From Faecalibacterium langellae (lineage in GTDB: Bacteria > Bacillota > Clostridia > Oscillospirales > Ruminococcaceae), in contig NZ_NMTR01000019.1 in NCBI RefSeq assembly GCF_002549775.1, positions 114,525 through 178,524 of the forward strand: a stretch of 64,000 nucleotides of DNA, written 5' to 3'. The notes under the pieces are model-generated. The model was not told where the DNA came from. It searched no databases and was given only the letters and a program-made list of their open reading frames with translations. Shown here in pieces: positions 15,159 to 23,079 of the stretch (its first letter is position 1; each line of letters opens with the position of its first letter). The position numbers and the translations under genes were made by a program.

Positions 15159-16499
15159 TTAGCGGCGGCGGATCTTTTTGGTGGGTCTGCGGCGCTGCCA
15201 GCCGTTCAGCAGCAGCCATGCACCGTATATCAGTGCGGAGATAATACAAAGCGTAATAACAACTTTCAGGTAGAGACTGCCCAGAAACTCCCGGATGCGG
15301 GCCAGTGTGAACAGCAGCGGGTTGCGGTCAATGTCCTGCCCGGCGATCAGGTCCACCACGCCGATGGTCTCCCCGGCCAGCTTCAGCTCCACGGTGCCCA
15401 CCACGTCGCCCTGCTGCACCGGCGCGCTGACAGAATCCGGCAGGTGGAAATATTTCTGGGTTACGCTGCCGTCACCGGTGGAGGGCAGCAGGGTCATCAT
15501 GCTGTCGGCGGGGTAAAGCTGCAGGGTGTCGGTGTCGGTGGAGTATTTCACCGGGATCTCGGCCAGTGCCAGGTCGGTGTCCAGTGCAGCCTGGATGGAA
15601 AAGCTGTCGAACACCCAGTCGATCAGGTGCGCGGTCTCGTAAAGGGCCGGGCGGCGGTTGGCATAGCCGAAGTCGTCACAGGTGTCGGGGCTGCCCATCA
15701 CGCAGAAGATATAGGTGGCACCGTCCTTGTTGGCCCAGGAGACGTAGCTCTGCTCGCCACTGTCGTTCTTGAAGGCGGTCACGTCGCACATGCCGCCCTG
15801 CATGGCGCTGCGGTAGTATTTGCCGCCGCTGGATTTATTCAGGGCGGCATTCTGGCTGACGAGGACCGACGAAGAACGGTGCTTTTCCTTGGCGGGCATC
15901 GTGAAGGTGGGCGCGCCGGAAATTTCCACAAAGGCGTCAAAGCTCATCAGGTAGCGCAGGATCAGGTACATGTCCACGGCGCATGTCACGTTGCCGCTGT
16001 CGATGCCGCAGGCGTCGGTCCAGGTGCTGGCGGTGGTGCCGATGCGCTGAGACAGGGCGTTCATCTGGCTCACCCATCCGGCCAGGTCGCCGCCGGAGAG
16101 TGCATAGGCCAGGCCCATGGCAGCTTCGTTTGCGTTGCGGGTCACCATGGCGTAGACGGCCTCGCGGTAGGTGAAGGTCTCGTTGGAGCGCATGTCCGCG
16201 TTGTTGGTGTTATAGACATAGTCCGAGATGGCAAAAGGCATCTGGAAGGTGTCGTCCAGATGGTCGGCATAATTGGTCAGCAGCAGGGCGATGGTCATGT
16301 ATTTGGTCAGGCCGCCGGCCGACACCTGCTTGGTGCTGTCCTTATCATAAACGATGATGTTGGTATCCGTGTTGACGATGTAGGCGCTTTTGGCCTGCAC
16401 CTGGTAGACGGGGGTGGGGTCGAACATGGCCCCGGCGGGCAGCACGAGGCAGCTGAACAGGACAGCAAAGGACAAAATCAGTGCAAAAATACGTTTCAT
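15159..16499 (-). CDS. DacF/PBP5-like D,D-carboxypeptidase homologue lacking catalytic residues
   Basis: A 446-residue membrane protein with a signal peptide (residues 1-24), a penicillin-binding S11-type domain, a PBP5-like C-terminal beta domain (from about residue 320) and a C-terminal membrane anchor followed by RRRPTKKIRRR. The overall layout is that of low-molecular-weight PBPs that trim peptidoglycan peptides. However, the active-site SxxK reads GLTK (Gly63 to Lys66), the SxN motif reads NAN (from Asn122), and no KTG is visible where YYRSAMQGG stands. It is probably a non-catalytic homologue. AAAGGAA lies 8 nt before the ATG at 16499; the open frame further upstream has no such support. 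Confidence 0.8.
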   Translation of the reverse strand: MKRIFALILSFAVLFSCLVLPAGAMFDPTPVYQVQAKSAYIVNTDTNIIVYDKDSTKQVSAGGLTKYMTIALLLTNYADHLDDTFQMPFAISDYVYNTNNADMRSNETFTYREAVYAMVTRNANEAAMGLAYALSGGDLAGWVSQMNALSQRIGTTASTWTDACGIDSGNVTCAVDMYLILRYLMSFDAFVEISGAPTFTMPAKEKHRSSSVLVSQNAALNKSSGGKYYRSAMQGGMCDVTAFKNDSGEQSYVSWANKDGATYIFCVMGSPDTCDDFGYANRRPALYETAHLIDWVFDSFSIQAALDTDLALAEIPVKYSTDTDTLQLYPADSMMTLLPSTGDGSVTQKYFHLPDSVSAPVQQGDVVGTVELKLAGETIGVVDLIAGQDIDRNPLLFTLARIREFLGSLYLKVVITLCIISALIYGAWLLLNGWQRRRPTKKIRRR

Positions 16500-16679
16500 G
16501 TGGACAATTCCTTTAAAAAGCGATAATATAAGACAGCGGACAGCGCCGTGGGCGCGCCCGAAAGGACACAGAGAACAGCGGAATGCTGTATTCTTTATAA
16601 TAACAGGTTTGCAGGGGCGTGGCAAGGCTTTTGGCACCGATTGCGCACAGCTTTCACACCCCAGGCAGGGAGGTTCGGA

Positions 16680-17369
16680 ATGGTATATCTGACAGGCGAC
16701 ACCCACGGCGACATCGAGCGCTTCAAGCACGGCAGGCTGCGCTGGCTGGGCAAGCGGGACATCGTGGTGGTGCTGGGTGATTTCGGCTTTGTGTGGGACG
16801 GCAGCAAAGAGGAGCAGAAAAAGCTGGACTGGCTGCGCAAGCGTCCCTACACCCTGCTGTTTCTGGACGGCAGCCACGAGAACTACGACCTGCTGAAGCA
16901 GTACCCCGTGGAGGAATTGTTCGGCGGGAAGGTGCAGGCGCTGGGCGGCAATGTGTATCATGTGTGCCGGGGCAGCGTGCTGGAGCTGGAAGGCAAAAAG
17001 TACCTGTGCTTCGGCGGGGCGGAGAGCCCGGACAAAGAGGACCGGGAGCCCGGCGTCAACTGGTGGAAGGAAGAACTGCCTTCCGACGAGGAGTACGCCG
17101 CCTGCGAAGCAAACCTTGCGGCATGTGACTACAAAGTGGATTATGTGCTGACCCACGATGCGCCAAGCAGATTTCTGGATTTTACGGCTCTTGCCTGCGG
17201 CGAGACCAACCAGCTGCACAGTTTTCTGGACAAAATCTTGTTGAAGCTGACCTATGAAAAGTGGTTTTTCGGCTGCTACCATAAGGATGTGCAGCTTTCC
17301 ACCAAGAGCCGGTGCGTGTTCTGCGATGTCGTCTGCATGGGCGAGCGGCACGCAAAGTGGCGTAAATGA
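16680..17369 (+). CDS. calcineurin-like metallophosphoesterase
   Basis: A 229-residue phosphoesterase with a two-metal site. Visible ligand motifs are GDTHGD (Asp7, His9), GDFG (Asp34), GSHEN (residues 64-68, in place of the usual GNHE) and THDAPS. The last motif, usually GHxH, reads GCYH. The Asn-to-Ser change and the loss of one His mean metal binding or catalysis may be altered. Substrate unknown. GGGAGG sits just upstream of the ATG. It is divergent from the DacF-like gene, with 180 nt between. Confidence 0.8.
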   Translation: MVYLTGDTHGDIERFKHGRLRWLGKRDIVVVLGDFGFVWDGSKEEQKKLDWLRKRPYTLLFLDGSHENYDLLKQYPVEELFGGKVQALGGNVYHVCRGSVLELEGKKYLCFGGAESPDKEDREPGVNWWKEELPSDEEYAACEANLAACDYKVDYVLTHDAPSRFLDFTALACGETNQLHSFLDKILLKLTYEKWFFGCYHKDVQLSTKSRCVFCDVVCMGERHAKWRK

Positions 17370-17403
17370 GATACGGACAGCAATACTTTTCCAAAATATA
17401 ACA

Positions 17404-17450
17404 AAGAGCACATGCGTCACAGCTTTTTTCAGCGTGATGTATGTGCTCTT
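17404..17450. terminator. bidirectional terminator-like hairpin
   Basis: AAGAGCACATGCGTCAC pairs with GTGATGTATGTGCTCTT (two G-U) around a 13-nt loop, followed by GTTTCTT. It lies 35 nt after the phosphoesterase stop. Confidence 0.7.
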
Positions 17451-17463
17451 GTTTCTTGTGTAG

Positions 17464-17533
17464 GGAACGCATTTATGCGTTCCGCTGCTTCCCGGCAGGC
17501 ATAGCCTGCCAGCGGAGCGGATAAATCCGCTCC
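17464..17533. repeat. cluster of three perfect hairpins
   Basis: Three tandem stems with tiny A/T loops: GGAACGCAT-TT-ATGCGTTCC, GGCAGGC-ATA-GCCTGCC and GGAGCGGAT-AA-ATCCGCTCC. CCGCTG (17482) and CAGCGG (17510) also pair around the middle hairpin. It fills the 195-nt gap between the convergent phosphoesterase and recG genes and looks like a palindromic intergenic repeat. Confidence 0.6.
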
Positions 17534-17564
17534 CCACAGAAGCGCAGCCCAACAAAAGAGTAAA

Positions 17565-19625
17565 TCAATTCATCGCTCCCGCTTTGTCAAACATCTGCTG
17601 CACCTGTGCTTCCAGCAGCGCATGTTCGGGTGCGGCCAGCAGCGGATCTTCCGCCAGCAGGGCGGCGGCTTCCGCCTGCGCCGCGTGCAGGGTGCGGGTG
17701 TCGTTCATCAGGTCGGCAATTTGTAACGTGGGCAGGCCGTGCTGGCGGCTGCCAAAAAAGTCGCCGGGGCCGCGGGTCTCCAGATCGTACTGCGCCACGG
17801 CAAAGCCATCGGTGGTGCTGCACAAAAATTTCAGCCGCTTTTGGACGTTTTCACTCTGGTTGTCGCTGACGAGGAAGCACCAGCTTTCCGCCGCACCGCG
17901 TCCCACCCGGCCGCGCAGCTGGTGCAGCGCGCTCAGGCCGTAGCGCTCGGCGTTTTCAATGACCATGACGCTGGCGTTGGGCACGTCCACGCCCACCTCG
18001 ATGACGGTGGTGGACACCAGTGCATCCAGCCGCCCGGCCTTGAAATCCTCCATGACGGCGGCTTTCTCTTTGGGCTTGAGCTTGCCGTGCATCAGACCCA
18101 CCCGGCGGTCCGGCAGCAGGGCTTTGGCCACGTCCTCGTAGTAGCTTTTCACGGCGTTCAGCCCGCCGTCCGGAACGTCCTCGATGGCCGGGCACACCAG
18201 ATACACCTGCCGCCCGCGCCCGATCTCCTGATCGAGAAAATGGTAGAGATCATGCCGCTTTTTGCCGGTGATGCACCGGGTCTTGACCGGGGTGCGGCCC
18301 GGCGGCAGCTCGTCGAGGATGGAAATGTCGAGGTCGCCGTAGATGAGCAGGCCCAGCGTGCGGGGGATGGGTGTGGCGCTCATCACCAGAAGATGGGGGT
18401 TCGCGGCCTTTTCGGCCAGCATCCCGCGCTGGCGCACACCAAAGCGGTGCTGCTCATCAATGACGGCAAGGCCCAGCCGGGCAAACTCCACCCCATCGCT
18501 GAGGATGGCGTGGGTGCCCACCACGAGGTCGGCTTCGTCGGCGCGGATGGCGGCCAGCGTAGTGCGCTTGGCGGCAGCCTTCATGCCGCCGGTCAGCAGG
18601 GCCACCCGCATCCCGAAGGGGGCAAGCATCTTGTTCAAACCCTCGGCGTGCTGGGCGGCCAGAATTTCGGTCGGGGCCAGCAGCGCGGCCTGATATCCTG
18701 CCCGGATGCAGGCCCAGATGGCGGCGGCGGCCACCAGCGTTTTGCCGCTGCCCACGTCGCCCTGCAGCAGGCGGTTCATGGAAGTCTCGCCCGCCATGTC
18801 GGCCAGAATTTCGCCCACGGCCCGGCGCTGGGCACCGGTGGGGGAGAAGGGCAGGCTTTCCCAGAACGGCCCCGGGTCGGCCAGCTGCATGGGGGCCCCA
18901 GTGGCGGCGGCACCACGATTCTTCATGCGGCCGATGCCCAGCTGCAGCACCAGCAGTTCTTCGTAGATAAGCCGCCGCCGCGCCGCATAGGCTTCGTCCT
19001 CGGTGGCAGGGCAGTGGATGGCCCGCACGGCATCCGCCTTGGAGAGCAGGCGGTATTTTTGCAGCATCTCCGGCGGCAGCGGGTCGGGCAGAAGCTCCGC
19101 GTGGGGCAGCAGCTGGCGCACGCACTTGGCGATGGCATTGCTGGTCAGGCCCTCGGTCTGGGGGTAGACGGCCTCAAACGGTGCGGCTTTGATCTGCTCG
19201 GCGGTGCGCACCTGCGGGTTCACCATCTGGCGGCGCAGCATCCCACCCGTGACGACGCCCTGAAAATAGTATTCCTGCCCCAGCTGCAGCTTCTGGGCGG
19301 CGTAGGGGTTATTGAACCATGTGATTTCGAGGCTGGACACATCGTCCCCGGCGGTGATGCGCTCCATCCGCCGCCCGCCCGGCAGGATGCGCCCGCCGGG
19401 TTTCGCGAACACTTCTGCCTTGACGACGCACTCCACGTCGGTGGGTGCTTCGGCGATGGAGTAAGGCTTTGTGAAGTCGATGTATTTGCGCGGGTAGTGG
19501 CACAGCAGGTCGGCCAGCGTCACGATGCCCAGCTTCTCAAACTTTTCGGCAGTTTTGGGGCCGACGCCCTTCAGGTAGCGCACGGGGGTATCGGGCGTGA
19601 GGGTGGTGTGGTTTTCGGCAGGCAT
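17565..19625 (-). CDS. recG: ATP-dependent DNA helicase RecG
   Basis: A 686-residue helicase that reverses stalled forks and Holliday junctions. The N-terminal wedge domain begins VRYLKGVGPKTAEKFEKLGI. The helicase core shows Walker A GDVGSGKT, the DEQHRFG motif II, MSATPIPRT, and the C-terminal motif VI region QLRGRVGRGAAES. The length is normal. The start at 19625 is fixed by AAAGGAG nine nt upstream and by the product then beginning near the conserved wedge; the frame is open a little further upstream without a ribosome site. Confidence 0.96.
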   Translation of the reverse strand: MPAENHTTLTPDTPVRYLKGVGPKTAEKFEKLGIVTLADLLCHYPRKYIDFTKPYSIAEAPTDVECVVKAEVFAKPGGRILPGGRRMERITAGDDVSSLEITWFNNPYAAQKLQLGQEYYFQGVVTGGMLRRQMVNPQVRTAEQIKAAPFEAVYPQTEGLTSNAIAKCVRQLLPHAELLPDPLPPEMLQKYRLLSKADAVRAIHCPATEDEAYAARRRLIYEELLVLQLGIGRMKNRGAAATGAPMQLADPGPFWESLPFSPTGAQRRAVGEILADMAGETSMNRLLQGDVGSGKTLVAAAAIWACIRAGYQAALLAPTEILAAQHAEGLNKMLAPFGMRVALLTGGMKAAAKRTTLAAIRADEADLVVGTHAILSDGVEFARLGLAVIDEQHRFGVRQRGMLAEKAANPHLLVMSATPIPRTLGLLIYGDLDISILDELPPGRTPVKTRCITGKKRHDLYHFLDQEIGRGRQVYLVCPAIEDVPDGGLNAVKSYYEDVAKALLPDRRVGLMHGKLKPKEKAAVMEDFKAGRLDALVSTTVIEVGVDVPNASVMVIENAERYGLSALHQLRGRVGRGAAESWCFLVSDNQSENVQKRLKFLCSTTDGFAVAQYDLETRGPGDFFGSRQHGLPTLQIADLMNDTRTLHAAQAEAAALLAEDPLLAAPEHALLEAQVQQMFDKAGAMN

Positions 19626-19842
19626 GGGCGTCAGCTCCTTTCGGGTGTAGTATAGCCATTGTAGCACCTTCCCGTTTACAAATCCAGCCAAACCTGCTAT
19701 AATCCTTTTGGGAATGAAGTTCTCCCAAGGGGCAGTCCCCCTGAACCGCTGATTTTCAAGCTGATGACTTCTGTGATTTTTTTACGGAATCGCAGGGGGC
19801 ACCAGCTTTTTTGTTTGCCGCCTGCGAAGAAACGGAGGAACG

Positions 19843-21042
19843 ATGCTCACATCCCTTGCACTTATTTTTCTGGTGGGGCTTGCCATGGCGGCGCTCTGCC
19901 AGCAGCTGCATCTGCCGCGCATCATCGGCATGCTGGTCACCGGCATCCTGCTGGGGCCCTGCGTGCTGAACGCGCTGGACGCGTCCATTCTGTCCATCTC
20001 GTCCGAGCTGCGGCAGATGGCGCTCATCATCATTCTCATCAAAGCGGGCCTTTCGCTGAACCTTGCCGACCTGAAAAAAGTGGGCCGCCCGGCGGTGATG
20101 ATGTCCTGCGTGCCGGCCAGCTGCGAAATTTTGGCCTTCATCCTGTTTGCGCCCGCCATTCTGGGCATCACCCGCATCGAAGCCGCGGTCATGGGTGCTG
20201 TGCTGGGCGCGGTGTCCCCGGCAGTGGTCATTCCGCGCATGGTGCAGCTGATGGATGAGCATTACGGCACCGAAAAGAGCATCCCGCAACTGATCATGGC
20301 GGGTGCGTCCTGCGATGATATTTTTGTCATCGTGCTGTTTTCCACCTTTACCAGCATGGCACAGGGCGGCAACGCCAACGTAATGGACTTTGTCAACATC
20401 CCGGTGTCCATTCTGCTGGGCATTGCGCTGGGTGCCGCCGTGGGCTTTGTGCTGAGTTGGTTCTTTGAGACGGCTTACGCCCGGGCCCACACGGTGCGCA
20501 ACAGCATGAAGGTCATCATCGTGCTGGGCATGGCGTTCCTGCTCATGTCCATCGAGAGCTGGCTCAAGGGCATCGTCTCGGTGTCCGGCCTGCTGGCGGT
20601 GGTCAGCATGGCTTGCGTGCTCAAAATGCGGTGTGTGCCCAGCGTATCCAAGAGACTTTCGGAGAAATTCGGCAAGCTGTGGCTGGCGGCTGAGGTGATC
20701 CTGTTCGTGCTGGTGGGCGCGGCGGTGGACATCCGCTACACGCTGGCGGCGGGCATCCCGGCGGTGGCAATGATCCTGCTGGCGCTGGTGTTCCGTGCAG
20801 CAGGCGTCTGCCTGTGCATGGCGGGCACAGCGCTGAACCGGAAAGAGCGGCTGTTCTGCGTCATTGCCTACCTGCCCAAGGCCACGGTGCAGGCGGCCAT
20901 CGGTTCGGTGCCGCTGGCCATGGGCCTGCCCTGCGGGCAGATCGTGCTTTCGGTGGCGGTGCTGGCAATTCTGATCACCGCGCCGCTGGGGGCAATCGGC
21001 ATGGATGCGACGTATCAAAAGCTGCTGGAAAAGCAGCTATAA
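19843..21042 (+). CDS. cation:proton antiporter (Na+/H+ exchanger family)
   Basis: A 399-residue polytopic membrane protein of the CPA family with about 12 hydrophobic helices. Family-like features include LHLPRIIGMLVTGILLGP near the N-terminus and GASCDDIFVIVLFSTF, whose Asp pair is the expected ion-binding site. It lacks the C-terminal TrkA-N domain of KefB-type proteins. It would exchange Na+ or K+ for protons across the cell membrane; ion choice cannot be told from sequence. GGAGG lies 4 nt before the ATG. The GNAT gene follows after 18 nt, probably as one operon. Confidence 0.85.
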   Translation: MLTSLALIFLVGLAMAALCQQLHLPRIIGMLVTGILLGPCVLNALDASILSISSELRQMALIIILIKAGLSLNLADLKKVGRPAVMMSCVPASCEILAFILFAPAILGITRIEAAVMGAVLGAVSPAVVIPRMVQLMDEHYGTEKSIPQLIMAGASCDDIFVIVLFSTFTSMAQGGNANVMDFVNIPVSILLGIALGAAVGFVLSWFFETAYARAHTVRNSMKVIIVLGMAFLLMSIESWLKGIVSVSGLLAVVSMACVLKMRCVPSVSKRLSEKFGKLWLAAEVILFVLVGAAVDIRYTLAAGIPAVAMILLALVFRAAGVCLCMAGTALNRKERLFCVIAYLPKATVQAAIGSVPLAMGLPCGQIVLSVAVLAILITAPLGAIGMDATYQKLLEKQL

Positions 21043-21060
21043 GAATAGGAGAAAAGAACC

Positions 21061-21543
21061 ATGGAAATTCGCAATGCAGCGTTAAAAGATTTGCCCGCCA
21101 TCGCGGCGGTGGAAGCCGAATGCTTCCCGGCGGCAGAGGCGGCCACGGCAGAGGAATTTGCCGGCCGGCTGGCACACTATGCAAACCATTTCTGGCTGTT
21201 GTTCGAGGACGGGGAACTGGCCGCTTTTGTGGACGGCTTCTGCACGGACACGCCCGACCTGACGGATGAAATGTACGCCGACGCTGCTCTGCACGACGAA
21301 GCCGGTGCCTGGCAGATGATCTTTGGCGTAAACACGCTCCCGCGCTGCCGCCGCCGCGGCTATGCGGAAACGCTTTTGCGGCAGGCTATTGCAGACGCCC
21401 GCGCACAGGGCCGCAAAGGTCTGGTGCTGACCTGCAAGGACAGGCTGGTGCACTATTACGCGAAGCTTGGATTTGTGAACGAAGGTGTTTCCGGTTCCAC
21501 CCACGGGGGCGTAGTGTGGCATCAGATGCGGCTGACCTTCTGA
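21061..21543 (+). CDS. GNAT-family N-acetyltransferase
   Basis: A 160-residue acetyl-CoA-dependent transferase. The acetyl-CoA loop is visible as NTLPRCRRRGYAETLLRQAI (variant R-x-x-G-x-A pattern), followed by LTCKDRLVHYYAKLGFVNEG, typical of the C-terminal strand and helix of the fold. Substrate unknown. AGGAG precedes the start. Only 18 nt separate it from the antiporter gene upstream, and a strong terminator follows. Confidence 0.85.
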   Translation: MEIRNAALKDLPAIAAVEAECFPAAEAATAEEFAGRLAHYANHFWLLFEDGELAAFVDGFCTDTPDLTDEMYADAALHDEAGAWQMIFGVNTLPRCRRRGYAETLLRQAIADARAQGRKGLVLTCKDRLVHYYAKLGFVNEGVSGSTHGGVVWHQMRLTF

Positions 21544-21612
21544 ACTGGACGATTTAGAATTGCCGACGCGTGCGCTTTGGCAATATCAGCGGAAAATTTA
21601 TCTTGATAGAGC

Positions 21613-21644
21613 AAAACAGCCAGCCCTGCGGGGCTGGCTGTTTT
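21613..21644. terminator. terminator after the antiporter-GNAT operon
   Basis: AAAACAGCCAGCCC - TGCG - GGGCTGGCTGTTTT is a perfect stem with A and T flanks, active from either strand. Confidence 0.9.
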
Positions 21645-21733
21645 GCATTTTCACGGGAAGGAGGGAATAATGGTAGGCAGTATCTGCCGGAGCTGGCTTC
21701 CTGTGCGGAGTGTGGACGAGTAGGGAAGATTCT

Positions 21734-22020
21734 ATGGCTTTTATTGGCGGCATCTCCGCCGGGAGATGTTCTCTTTTGGTGGCAAAAGAGAACCAGAAAA
21801 CCACCAGCGATTTCGACGCGCTGGACCCACGAGAAAGGGGCTGCACGCCCCTTTCAACCCCAAAGAAGAAGTCGAAGCGGAAAAATGCTAGCCGCTTCGC
21901 TCAACGCATTTTTTTTTTCGCTTCTCCGATTTGGAGTCGCTGCGCGACGGACGGTACGGTCAAGTACATTCTTTATCTGCTGCGCGACAGCCGCAGGCTG
22001 ACAGCAGCAGATACCGCTGC
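21734..22020. repeat. dispersed repeat family R, copy 1
   Basis: About 290 nt shared in ordered blocks with 27372-27660: ATGGCTTTTAT, TCTCCGCCGG, GTTCTCTTTTG, CAAAAGAGAACCAGAAAA, GGGGCTGCACGCCCCT, AACCCCAAAG, then a TCGCxGCGCGACG block and AGGCTGACAGCAGCA. Short frames inside it have no ribosome sites. It forms most of the 630-nt gene-free stretch 21544-22173. Confidence 0.7.
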
Positions 22021-22026
22021 CCGAAG

Positions 22027-22070
22027 CGCTCCCCTGCGGGGAGCTGTCGCGCAGCGACTGAGAGGCCTTC
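22027..22070. repeat. two-hairpin intergenic repeat, copy 1
   Basis: GCTCCCC-TGC-GGGGAGC, then CTGTCGC-GCA-GCGACTGAGAGG. It matches the element at 41942-41993 in layout, with compensating stem changes. Confidence 0.65.
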
Positions 22071-22135
22071 TAATGGCGGAACACAAAAAAGCGTGAAGCG
22101 CCTCTCGTCCACACTCCGCAAGGAAGACTGCAAAA

Positions 22136-22170
22136 CAAAAAAATCCCGGAAGCCGAAGCTCCCGGGAATC
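22136..22170 (-). terminator. terminator of the five-tRNA operon
   Basis: On the minus strand TCCCGGGAGC-TTCG-GCTTCCGGGA followed by TTTTTTTG: a UUCG-tetraloop stem with a long U-run right after tRNA-Cys. Confidence 0.92.
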
Positions 22171-22173
22171 TTT

Positions 22174-22248
22174 TGGAGGTGACGACCAGATTTGAACTGG
22201 TGGATGAGGGTTTTGCAGACCCTTGCCTTACCACTTGGCCACGTCACC
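22174..22248 (-). tRNA. tRNA-Cys (anticodon GCA)
   Basis: Minus strand: acceptor GGTGACG/CGTCACC, anticodon loop CTGCAAA (GCA), TTCAAAT T-loop and an encoded CCA. Last gene of the tRNA operon. Confidence 0.95.
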
Positions 22249-22276
22249 ATATAGGGAGTGATTACTACCACTCCAT

Positions 22277-22352
22277 TGGAGCGGCCGACGAGGCTCGAAC
22301 TCGCTACCTCCACCTTGGCAAGGTGGCGCTCTACCAGATGAGCTACGGCCGC
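22277..22352 (-). tRNA. tRNA-Gly (anticodon GCC), copy 2
   Basis: Minus strand: acceptor GCGGCCG/CGGCCGC, anticodon stem CCACC/GGTGG with loop TTGCCAA (GCC), encoded CCA. Identical to the tRNA at 22545-22620. Confidence 0.95.
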
Positions 22353-22438
22353 ATATTCGGTGCATTTTACCTTGCACCCGTCATTGCTGACGCCCTGAAA
22401 ACAAATTTCAAAGTAGGTGAAAGCTTGCGCTTTCTTGG

Positions 22439-22515
22439 TGGCGACCCGGATCGGGCTCGAACCGACGACCCCCAGCGTGACAGGCTGGTGCTCTAACCAA
22501 CTGAGCTACCGGGCC
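22439..22515 (-). tRNA. tRNA-Asp (anticodon GTC)
   Basis: Minus strand: acceptor GGCCCGG/CCGGGTC, anticodon stem CCAGC/GCTGG with loop CTGTCAC (GTC), encoded CCA followed by a second chance CCA. Confidence 0.95.
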
Positions 22516-22544
22516 ATATTGGAGCAACTTTTGCTGCTCCGTAA

Positions 22545-22620
22545 TGGAGCGGCCGACGAGGCTCGAACTCGCTACCTCCACCTTGGCAAGGTGGCGCTCT
22601 ACCAGATGAGCTACGGCCGC
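22545..22620 (-). tRNA. tRNA-Gly (anticodon GCC), copy 1
   Basis: Minus strand: same sequence as the tRNA at 22277-22352, loop TTGCCAA (GCC), encoded CCA. Two identical copies flank tRNA-Asp. Confidence 0.95.
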
Positions 22621-22651
22621 ATATTGGAAACCCTGCTGGGGTTTCCTTGAC

Positions 22652-22727
22652 TGGTGCCTCCGATCGGAATCGAACCAATGACACGGGGATTTTCAGTCCC
22701 CTGCTCTACCAACTGAGCTACAGAGGC
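22652..22727 (-). tRNA. tRNA-Phe (anticodon GAA)
   Basis: Minus strand: acceptor GCCTCTG/CGGAGGC, anticodon stem GGGGA/TCCCC with loop CTGAAAA (GAA), encoded CCA. First gene of the operon. Confidence 0.95.
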
Positions 22728-22743
22728 GCACCGGACGATGATT

Positions 22744-22771
22744 ATTATACCTGAAATTTCGATTTTGTAAA
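22744..22771 (-). promoter_or_regulatory. promoter of the tRNA operon
   Basis: On the minus strand TTTACA, a 16-nt spacer and TATAAT lie about 17 nt upstream of tRNA-Phe. Confidence 0.75.
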
Positions 22772-22915
22772 GGGGTAAATCCAAATTTTTTTCAATAAAA
22801 TTCAAACTTTCTTGATTTTAGTCGCTCCAGCGCGTAAAATAAGAATGACTTTTTTGCTGCGCCGCAGGTTTGCCGGGCGGGAAGCACTGCCCGGGCCAGG
22901 GAAGCCAAACGGCAA

Positions 22916-22944
22916 TTGACAAATTTAACAACCTATGGTTTAAT
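22916..22944 (+). promoter_or_regulatory. promoter of the topoisomerase operon
   Basis: TTGACA (22916-22921), a 17-nt spacer and TTTAAT (22939-22944) lie 136 nt before the subunit B start. The 352-nt gap 22728-23079 otherwise shows a GCCGGGC...GCCCGGGC stem near 22872 and no gene. Confidence 0.7.
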
Positions 22945-23079
22945 AAATAAAAAAACAAGAGGTGCCTTTTTGCGCCCGGCGCAGCTCCCTATACATTATA
23001 TAGGAAGAAAATCGGCACTGTGATTTTAGATTCAGACGGCACTGCATGCTCCAAAAGCGGCAGCGCCGGGAGGAGCAGC

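Noticed and set aside
16500..17555. The upstream extension of the DacF-like reading frame
   Set aside because: It crosses the promoter region and the metallophosphoesterase gene on the other strand; a signal peptide and ribosome site place the start at 16499.
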